Shown here: positions 14,512 to 19,644 of the stretch, piece after piece
Position numbering within the stretch: position 1 is the first letter of the stretch
Layout: each line of letters opens with the position of its first letter
Translations under genes and position numbers: made by a program
The notes under the pieces: generated by a model
Told to the model about the DNA's origin: nothing
The model's database searches: none
Seen by the model: only the letters and a program-made list of their open reading frames with translations
NCBI GenBank assembly: GCA_004297555.1
Contig: SCSV01000036.1
Location: 1 to 19,644, forward strand
Source: Salinibacterium sp.
Lineage (GTDB): Bacteria > Actinomycetota > Actinomycetes > Actinomycetales > Microbacteriaceae
Direction of reading: 5' to 3'
DNA: 19,644 nucleotides

Positions 14512-15369
14512 CCTAGGAGTTGAGACCCGGATCAGGTTCGCCCAGGGGTCGTCGAAGCTCACCGTCGCCCCGTCATCGCGGGTCTGGATGCCGTGGTGTT
14601 TCATGCGCTCAACCAGCACACCGAGGTCATCTGTCGAAGGCACCTCGATGTCGACTTGAGCGAGCCCGAGCGCGAGCTGCCGCGGACCAGCACCCGGGCT
14701 GTTCCAGGTGTTCATCGCCATGTGGTGATGGTAACCGCCCGCGCTGACGAACAGGGCGGTGTTGCCGAGCGAGGCGGTTCGCTCGAACCCGAGGGTGTCG
14801 ACGTAGAACTTGCGCGCCGTGTCGACATCTCCGACCTGAAGGTGAACGTGCCCGACTTGGGCGCCACCGATGAGGGGCTCGGCCGCCGCGGCCTCGGGGA
14901 GGTTCTGCTGCAGAAACTCGTTCGGGTCGAGGTAGAGGGTCGCCATTTCGAGGCTGCCGTGAATCCAACTCCAGGCGCTGCGCTCGCGGTCCCAGTAGAG
15001 CTCGACGCCGTTGCCCTCGGGGTCGCTGAAGTAGAAGGCCTTGCTCACGAGGTGGTCGGAGCTGCCGGTGAAGGTGTTCGGATACTTGCGGGCCACCGAG
15101 TACACGGCTGCCGCGAGCGCCTCCTCGGTCTCGAAGAGGATGGCGGTGTGGAACAGCCCGGCCTCGTGCGGGCTCGCGTGCTTTAACTCCGGCGAATGCT
15201 TGAGGATGATCACCGGCTTCGTTCCGCGGCCAAGAGTCACGGTGTCGGCGGCTGCGTCGAGCACCTGTAGTGCGACCGCATCGCGGTAGTACGCGGTCAT
15301 CGCGTCAAGGTTGCCGACACGCAGCGTGACCGGACCCATTGCCGTGTCGGCGGCGAGTAGTTCGCTCAT
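14500..15369 (-). CDS. VOC-family protein (CatE-like, two glyoxalase/dioxygenase domains)
   Basis: 289 residues with two vicinal-oxygen-chelate domains. Domain 1 (about 11-130) has MGPVTLRVGNLDAMTAYYRD, LFHTAILFE with H74, SSDHLVSKAFYFSDPEGNG and VELYWDRE with E123. Domain 2 (about 170-285) has VGHVHLQVGDVDTARKFYVD with H175, YHHHMAMNTW with a His triplet at 214-216, and DDPWANLIRVS at the end, where a third ligand Glu would normally occur. The layout resembles the CatE/YfiE-like extradiol dioxygenase group, but the substrate is not known. It follows purC on the same strand after 28 bases, so it may be the third gene of a purD-purC unit. The spacer has no good ribosome site; the ATG at codon 11 is an alternative. 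Confidence 0.85.
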   Translation of the reverse strand: MSELLAADTAMGPVTLRVGNLDAMTAYYRDAVALQVLDAAADTVTLGRGTKPVIILKHSPELKHASPHEAGLFHTAILFETEEALAAAVYSVARKYPNTFTGSSDHLVSKAFYFSDPEGNGVELYWDRERSAWSWIHGSLEMATLYLDPNEFLQQNLPEAAAAEPLIGGAQVGHVHLQVGDVDTARKFYVDTLGFERTASLGNTALFVSAGGYHHHMAMNTWNSPGAGPRQLALGLAQVDIEVPSTDDLGVLVERMKHHGIQTRDDGATVSFDDPWANLIRVSTPRSAA

Positions 15370-15397
15370 GCCGGATGCAACGCCCGCCGCGCTCCAG

Positions 15398-16231
15398 CTA
15401 TTTCGTCAGCCGCTCGATCAATTCGCGATAGCGTGCAGCCGTTCGCGCGACGATCTCCGGCGGCAGTTCGGGCGGCGTGCCAGTGCGGTCCCAGTTGGCG
15501 CTCAGCCAATCGCGCACGATCTGCTTGTCGAAGCTCGCGGTGCGCTCCCCGGTTTCGTAGAGCGCGGCATCCCAGTACCGACTGCTGTCCGAGGTGAGCA
15601 CCTCATCGGCGAGAGTCAGTTCGCCGGTGACCGGGTCGGCACCGAACTCGAACTTGGTGTCGGCAAGAATCACGCCGCGGGATTCGGCGATGGCGGATGC
15701 CCGGGCGAACACCTCAAGGGACCGCTCGCGCAACTCGCCCGCAACCTCGGCGCCGACGAGCTCGACGGTTCGCTCGAAGGTGATGTTCTCGTCGTGCTCG
15801 CCGAGCGGCGCCTTCCAGGCCGGCGTGTAGATCGGCTCCGGCAGACGATCGCCGTCAGCGAGCCCGGCGGGCAGCGCAATACCGCACACGCTCTGCGATT
15901 GCTGGTACTCGACCCAGCCGCTGCCCGCGAGGTAACCGCGAACCACGCACTCGACCGGGTACATGTCGAGCTTCTTGGCGAGGATGGCGCGGCCCTCGAC
16001 TTCCGCGGGCACTGGCCCGTCGACGAGATGGTTGGGCACGTCGTCCAGTTGGGCGAACCACCAGCGGCTGAGCGTGGTGAGTAATTCACCCTTACCTGGG
16101 ATGCCCGGCTCAAGCACGTGGTCGAACGCACTCACGCGGTCGCTCGCCACCATGAGCACGACGCCCGGGCGGGCATCCGAGGTGTAAAGATCCCGGACTT
16201 TGCCGGAGTAGCTGTGGCGCCAGCCTCTCAC
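15398..16231 (-). CDS. purC: SAICAR synthetase (phosphoribosylaminoimidazole-succinocarboxamide synthase)
   Basis: 277-residue PurC, which joins CAIR and aspartate with ATP to give SAICAR. Motifs in order: YSGKVRDLY near the N-terminus, ASDRVSAFD, GKGELLTTLSRWWF, ECVVRGYLAGSGW, ITFERTVELVG, GVILADTKFEFG, LADEVLTSDSSRYW and SFDKQIVRDWL. These cover the ATP and CAIR sites. The GTG at 16231 overlaps the purD stop by four bases (GTGA), so it is coupled to purD and needs no ribosome site of its own. It is the second gene of the purD-purC unit. Confidence 0.96.
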   Translation of the reverse strand: MRGWRHSYSGKVRDLYTSDARPGVVLMVASDRVSAFDHVLEPGIPGKGELLTTLSRWWFAQLDDVPNHLVDGPVPAEVEGRAILAKKLDMYPVECVVRGYLAGSGWVEYQQSQSVCGIALPAGLADGDRLPEPIYTPAWKAPLGEHDENITFERTVELVGAEVAGELRERSLEVFARASAIAESRGVILADTKFEFGADPVTGELTLADEVLTSDSSRYWDAALYETGERTASFDKQIVRDWLSANWDRTGTPPELPPEIVARTAARYRELIERLTK

Positions 16232-17469
16232 TCGACGACCCGGAGGGCGATGTCGCGGCGGTAGTGGCTGCCTTCGAGGTGGATGGTGTCGAGCGCCGCG
16301 TAGACCCGGGCGCGTGCGGCCGCGAAGTCGGGGCCCGTCGCCACGACGCTCAGCACGCGGCCGCCGGTCGCGACGAACTCGCCTTTGACGAGCGCGGTTG
16401 CGGCGTGGGCGATCGTGACGTTCTCGACATCGGCGAGGCCGGTGATCGGGCGGCCGATGACCGGGTCTTCGGGGTAGCCCTCGCTCGCCAGTACCACGGC
16501 CACGGCGACGTCGTCGGAAAATTCGGGGGTGGGCAGCGAGCCCAGCTCGCCGGTTGCGGCGGCGTAAAGCAGTCCGCTCAATGGGGTCACCAGCCGGGGC
16601 AGAACGACCTGTGTCTCCGGGTCACCGAAGCGCGCGTTGAACTCGATCACCCGGATGCCCTTGTCGGTCACGATCAGGCCGCAATACAGCAGACCGATGA
16701 ACGGTGTCTTCTCGTTCGCGAGCTGGCGGATCGTTGGCAGGGCGATCGTGTCGACGACCTCCGCGACGAAGCCCTCCGGCAACCACGGGAGGGGGGAGTA
16801 GGAGCCCATGCCGCCGGTGTTCGGGCCTTCATCGTTGTCGAACACGCGCTTGTAGTCCTGCGCGGGCGAGAGCGGAAGCACGTTGTGCCCGTCGCTGAGC
16901 AGGAAGAGCGAGACTTCGGGGCCGGAGAGGAACTCCTCCACCAGCACGGCGCCGTGATCGAGCCAGTATCTGGCATGCGCCAGGGCGGCGTCCCGATCCT
17001 CGGTCACGAGCACACCCTTGCCGGCGGCGAGGCCGTCGGCCTTGATCACGTACGGGGCACCATATTCGTCGATCGCGGTGGCGACCTCGTCGAGAGTGCC
17101 AGCGCGAGCGGCTTTGCCGGTAGGAACGCCAGCTTCGTCCATGATGCGCTTGGCGAAGGTCTTGCTGCCCTCGAGAGCCGCGGCCGCCTTGCCCGGCCCG
17201 AACACCGCGATGCCGCGTTGGCGCAGCGCGTCGGCGACTCCGGCAACAAGCGGCGCCTCGGGGCCAACGATGACGAGTTCGATGTCGTTATCGAGCGCGT
17301 ACTCGGTGACGATGTCTCCACGAGTGGGGTCGAGGGCGACCACCGGCACGACTGTCGCGATGCCCGCGTTGCCCGGGGCGGCAGTGATCTGGTGCGCCTC
17401 CGGTTCACTGAGCAGGGACGAGACGATGGCATGCTCGCGAGCGCCGGAGCCGAGGACGAGAATTCGCAC
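16228..17469 (-). CDS. purD: Phosphoribosylamine-glycine ligase (GAR synthetase)
   Basis: 413-residue ATP-grasp ligase for the second step of purine synthesis, joining phosphoribosylamine and glycine. MRILVLGSGAREHA is the family start; GPEAPLVAGVAD (69-80), GSKTFAKRIM, VIKADGLAAGKGV (ATP-grasp lysine loop), EEFLSGPEVSLF, QDYKRVFDNDEGPNTGGMG and VIEFNARFGDPETQVVLPRL are present in order. The GTG start has TAGGGT 6 bases upstream and no Shine-Dalgarno, so leaderless initiation is likely. It is divergent from the SCP-like gene with a 36-bp shared promoter spacer and is coupled to purC. Confidence 0.97.
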   Translation of the reverse strand: MRILVLGSGAREHAIVSSLLSEPEAHQITAAPGNAGIATVVPVVALDPTRGDIVTEYALDNDIELVIVGPEAPLVAGVADALRQRGIAVFGPGKAAAALEGSKTFAKRIMDEAGVPTGKAARAGTLDEVATAIDEYGAPYVIKADGLAAGKGVLVTEDRDAALAHARYWLDHGAVLVEEFLSGPEVSLFLLSDGHNVLPLSPAQDYKRVFDNDEGPNTGGMGSYSPLPWLPEGFVAEVVDTIALPTIRQLANEKTPFIGLLYCGLIVTDKGIRVIEFNARFGDPETQVVLPRLVTPLSGLLYAAATGELGSLPTPEFSDDVAVAVVLASEGYPEDPVIGRPITGLADVENVTIAHAATALVKGEFVATGGRVLSVVATGPDFAAARARVYAALDTIHLEGSHYRRDIALRVVE

Positions 17470-17505
17470 GGGTCAACCCTATCGATCAGCGTCTAGCGTT
17501 GAACC
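17470..17505. promoter_or_regulatory. Mirror-image divergent leaderless promoters of purD and the SCP-like gene
   Basis: The 36-bp spacer holds TAGGGT on the minus strand (17476-17481), 6 bases before the purD GTG, and TAGCGT on the plus strand (17494-17499), 6 bases before the ATG at 17506. The outer arms, GGGTCAAC (17470-17477) and GTTGAACC (17498-17505), form an inverted repeat matching at 7 of 8 positions. Confidence 0.6.
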
Positions 17506-17874
17506 ATGCCCAGAAGGATCACCGACGAGGTGGGTCGCGCCGTGGTCTCCGAAGTGCTTGCCGGTGGGGCATCCCGAGATTCGACCGCGACTGCCGTGCG
17601 ATACCTCTTGCAAGCCCTGGCGGATGTTGCGCCCGGCAATACCGTGGAGGTGCGCGTGCCGCCTTTCGGCGCGGTGCAAGCGGTGGCAGGACCGAAGCAC
17701 ACTCGAGGCACACCACCGAACGTCGTGGAGATGGACGCTACCGCCTGGGTCGCGCTTGCGACGGGCTCCTTGACCTGGGACGAAGCCGTAGCAGATGGTC
17801 GTATTTCGGCCTCGGGCCAAAGGTCCCAGCTGGAGAAATTTTTTCCCGTTTTCACTGAAACAGGAGCACACTAG
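17506..17874 (+). CDS. Sterol-carrier-like (bacterial SCP ortholog, SCP_3-type) protein
   Basis: 122-residue small soluble protein of the actinobacterial sterol-carrier-like family. Recognised by VRYLLQALADVAPG (31-44), VEVRVPPFGAVQAVAGP (47-63), HTRGTPPNVVEMDATAWVALATG (65-87) and a final GRISASGQRSQL segment; the R-x-P-P-F and H-T-R-G-T-P-P-N-V-V-E blocks are highly characteristic. Its biochemical role is not established; the fold suggests a hydrophobic cavity. Homologues sit beside purine genes in other actinobacteria (from memory, Mycobacterium tuberculosis has one next to purF), and here it lies between purD and purF. The ATG at 17506 has TAGCGT 6 bases upstream, so a leaderless message is likely. 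Confidence 0.82.
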   Translation: MPRRITDEVGRAVVSEVLAGGASRDSTATAVRYLLQALADVAPGNTVEVRVPPFGAVQAVAGPKHTRGTPPNVVEMDATAWVALATGSLTWDEAVADGRISASGQRSQLEKFFPVFTETGAH

Positions 17875-17908
17875 ACAGATAGTTCCACACCGGGGGGTGC
17901 AGGGGAAA

Positions 17909-18187
17909 ATGCATGTGAAACAAGAGCCAAAAATTTCGGGGTTCATGGTCGTCGGTGGTCTCGTTAGCACCATCACGACCACTGTGTTGGTCTCCATGAA
18001 TCCGGTCGAACCGGGTCTGGGTGTGAACCCCCTCCACGGACTTTTCGTGCTGGTCGGTGTCGCCGCCGGGGTCGGGGTTGGCTCTGGTATCGCGTTCGCC
18101 GAGGACTGGTGGTCAGACCACCATGTGACCCACAGCGACCTGCGGTTGCTTCAGAAGGAAGACCGGCACGTACTGCATGGTCACTGA
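17909..18187 (+). CDS. Small membrane protein with two predicted helices (92 aa), unknown function
   Basis: 92 residues from ATG 17909. AGGGG lies at 17901-17905, unusually close to this ATG (3 bases); a GTG at 17915 would give 9-base spacing and lose two residues. Hydrophobic segments at about 10-30 (GFMVVGGLVSTITTTVLVSM) and 43-65 (HGLFVLVGVAAGVGVGSGIAFA) are joined by a conserved-looking turn NPVEPGLGVNPLHG. The C-terminal 27 residues are soluble and rich in Asp and His (EDWWSDHHVTHSDLRLLQKEDRHVLHGH, given in two parts here: EDWWSDHHVTHSD then LRLLQKEDRHVLHGH), with six His. That tail might bind metal, which is speculation. No family recognised. It follows the SCP-like gene after 34 bases and converges on purF with a 3-base gap. 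Confidence 0.65.
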   Translation: MHVKQEPKISGFMVVGGLVSTITTTVLVSMNPVEPGLGVNPLHGLFVLVGVAAGVGVGSGIAFAEDWWSDHHVTHSDLRLLQKEDRHVLHGH

Positions 18188-18190
18188 CCT

Positions 18191-19644
18191 CTAACTGAGC
18201 TGGTTCTGCTCGACCCACGCGAGGTACTCGGGGGTCACAGTGCCCGTGATGTAGTCGCCCGTGAAGCAACTCATCTCGAGGGCCGTCACATCCGACCCCT
18301 CCAGAATCGCTGCTTCCATGTCGGCGACCTCCTGGTAGATCAGGTAGTCGGTACCGAGTTCGGTGGCGATCTCGGGGATGCGACGGCCGTGCGCGATGAG
18401 TTCTTGGCGGGATGGCATGTTGATGCCATACACGTGCGGGTAGCGCACCGGCGGCGCCGCTGAGGTGAAGGTGACCTTGTTGGCACCAGCCTCGCGCGCC
18501 ATCTGCACGATCTCTTTCGAGGTAGTCCCGCGCACGATCGAGTCGTCGACGATGAGGATGTTCTTGCCGCGGAACTCGCTGCTCATCGCATTGAGCTTCT
18601 GCTTCACCGACTTCTTGCGTTGTGCTTGCCCAGGCATGATGAAGGTGCGGCCCACATAGCGGTTCTTGTAGAAGCCCTCGCGGTATTCGACGCCGAGCTT
18701 CTGCGCGACTTGCATGGCGGCCGGCCGGGACGAGTCGGGAATCGGCATCACGACGTCGATGTCGCCGGTCGGCGTGTACTTCGCGATCGTGGTCGCCAGG
18801 CGGTTACCGAGGCGCAGCCGGGCCTCGTAGACCGAGATGCCGTTCATGACCGAGTCGGGGCGAGCGAGGTAGACGTACTCGAACGAGCAAGGCATCAGCA
18901 CCGGGTTGGCCGCGCATTGCTGCGACGTCATCTGGCCGTCGGTGGCGATGAACACCGCTTCGCCGGGAGCGACATCGCGCACGATCTCGTAACCCGCGCT
19001 TTCGAGGACCAGAGATTCGGATGCGACGATCCATTCGTCCCCGACAAGCCCGGTCTGGCGTCGCCCCAGCACGAGCGGTCGAATTCCGAAGGGGTCGCGG
19101 AAGGCGAGCAAGCCGTGACCGGCGATGAGGGCGATGGCCGCATACGATCCTTCGACCCGCTCGTGCAGTCGCGTGATCGCCTTGAACACCTGGTCGGGGT
19201 CGAGGTCGGTGCCCGAAACCTGCGCTTGCAATTCGTTCGCGAGCACGTTGACGAGCAACTCGGTGTCGCTCGAAGTGTTGAGGTGGCGGCGATCGATGTG
19301 GAAGAGCTCTTCGGTGAGCTCGCGCGTGTTCGTGAGGTTGCCGTTGTGGATGAGCGTGATGCCGTACGGCGCGTTCACATAGAAGGGCTGTGCCTCTTCT
19401 TCGTTCGAGGCGCTGCCCTTGGTCGCGTACCGCACATGGCCGAGGCCCATGTTGCCGAGCAGGGACCGCATGTCACGGGTGCGGTACGCCTCGCGCACGT
19501 GCCCTTTGGCCTTCTGCATGTGCAGAGTGCTGCCATCCGCGGTCGCGATACCGGTGGAATCCTGGCCGCGGTGCTGCAGAAGAAGGAGCGCGTCGTAAAC
19601 CTGTTGGTTCACTGGCTGGGATGACACGATGCCGACGATGCCGC
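18191..19644 (-). CDS. purF: Amidophosphoribosyltransferase, start just outside the window
   Basis: First committed enzyme of purine synthesis, making phosphoribosylamine from PRPP and glutamine. The last two window bases on this strand are GC of a Cys codon, followed by GIVGIVSSQPVNQQVYD; the family start is MCGIVGI, so only the ATG and one base are missing and the full protein is about 485 residues. Cys2 would be the N-terminal nucleophile after Met removal, so there is no propeptide. LLLLQHRGQDSTGI, GHVRYATKG and HNGNLTNTRELTEEL form the Ntn glutaminase domain; KNILIVDDSIVRGTTSKE (about 359-376) is the PRPP loop. Near the C-terminus LEMSCFTGDYITG has a single Cys where Fe-S-containing PurF proteins have CxxC, so this resembles the E. 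coli-like form without an iron-sulfur cluster. purM does not follow it. Confidence 0.96.
   Translation of the reverse strand, partial: GIVGIVSSQPVNQQVYDALLLLQHRGQDSTGIATADGSTLHMQKAKGHVREAYRTRDMRSLLGNMGLGHVRYATKGSASNEEEAQPFYVNAPYGITLIHNGNLTNTRELTEELFHIDRRHLNTSSDTELLVNVLANELQAQVSGTDLDPDQVFKAITRLHERVEGSYAAIALIAGHGLLAFRDPFGIRPLVLGRRQTGLVGDEWIVASESLVLESAGYEIVRDVAPGEAVFIATDGQMTSQQCAANPVLMPCSFEYVYLARPDSVMNGISVYEARLRLGNRLATTIAKYTPTGDIDVVMPIPDSSRPAAMQVAQKLGVEYREGFYKNRYVGRTFIMPGQAQRKKSVKQKLNAMSSEFRGKNILIVDDSIVRGTTSKEIVQMAREAGANKVTFTSAAPPVRYPHVYGINMPSRQELIAHGRRIPEIATELGTDYLIYQEVADMEAAILEGSDVTALEMSCFTGDYITGTVTPEYLAWVEQNQLS

Noticed and set aside
17875..17908. Terminator hairpin between the SCP-like gene and the 92-aa gene
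   Set aside because: The only stem (CACC/GGTG) is four base pairs with no U-run, too weak to call.

Overview
The window is GC-rich, tightly packed bacterial chromosome. Frequent GTG starts, the split purS/purQ/purL arrangement, the Septum_form-type protein and the SCP-like gene beside purine genes point to a high-GC actinobacterium. The PurF type and overall layout make Microbacteriaceae my best guess; this is inference, as there is no rRNA to check. No stretch longer than 300 bases lacks a gene, and I saw no tRNA, rRNA, CRISPR array or transposase.

Layout from left to right: the N-terminal part of a GntR-family regulator (-, cut by the left edge); exonuclease III (-); a 48-residue membrane protein (+); pyrE coupled to a Septum_form-like membrane protein (+); a solitary beta-class DNA methyltransferase (-); a SpoU/TrmH RNA methyltransferase and purA (+); an unknown membrane protein (-); an AroQ chorismate mutase and a 47-residue basic membrane protein (+); purL (-); a vapBC toxin-antitoxin pair (-); a CPBP-like membrane protein (+); purS-purQ (-); an MFS transporter and a serine beta-lactamase-like protein (+); purD-purC-VOC protein (-); an SCP-like protein and a 92-residue membrane protein (+); and purF (-, start just beyond the right edge).

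The main theme is de novo purine synthesis: PurF, PurD, the PurS/PurQ/PurL FGAM synthase, PurC and the AMP-branch enzyme PurA are all present, with PyrE from the pyrimidine pathway. They are not one operon. They are split into short units that alternate in strand with unrelated genes. purM, purN, purE/K, purB and purH are not in the window.

The clearest regulatory pattern is that eleven genes have a TAnnnT -10 hexamer only 6-8 bases before an ATG or GTG start, as expected of leaderless transcripts. Only a few genes (purA, purS, vapB) have a clear Shine-Dalgarno sequence. Two divergent pairs share spacers of about 35 bp with back-to-back promoters. Six convergent pairs end within a few bases of each other or overlap. 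The most interesting single items are two uncatalogued small membrane proteins, a beta-lactamase-fold protein that lacks its catalytic serine, a CPBP-like protein with degenerate motifs, and a solitary DNA methyltransferase whose promoter overlaps that of an RNA methyltransferase.
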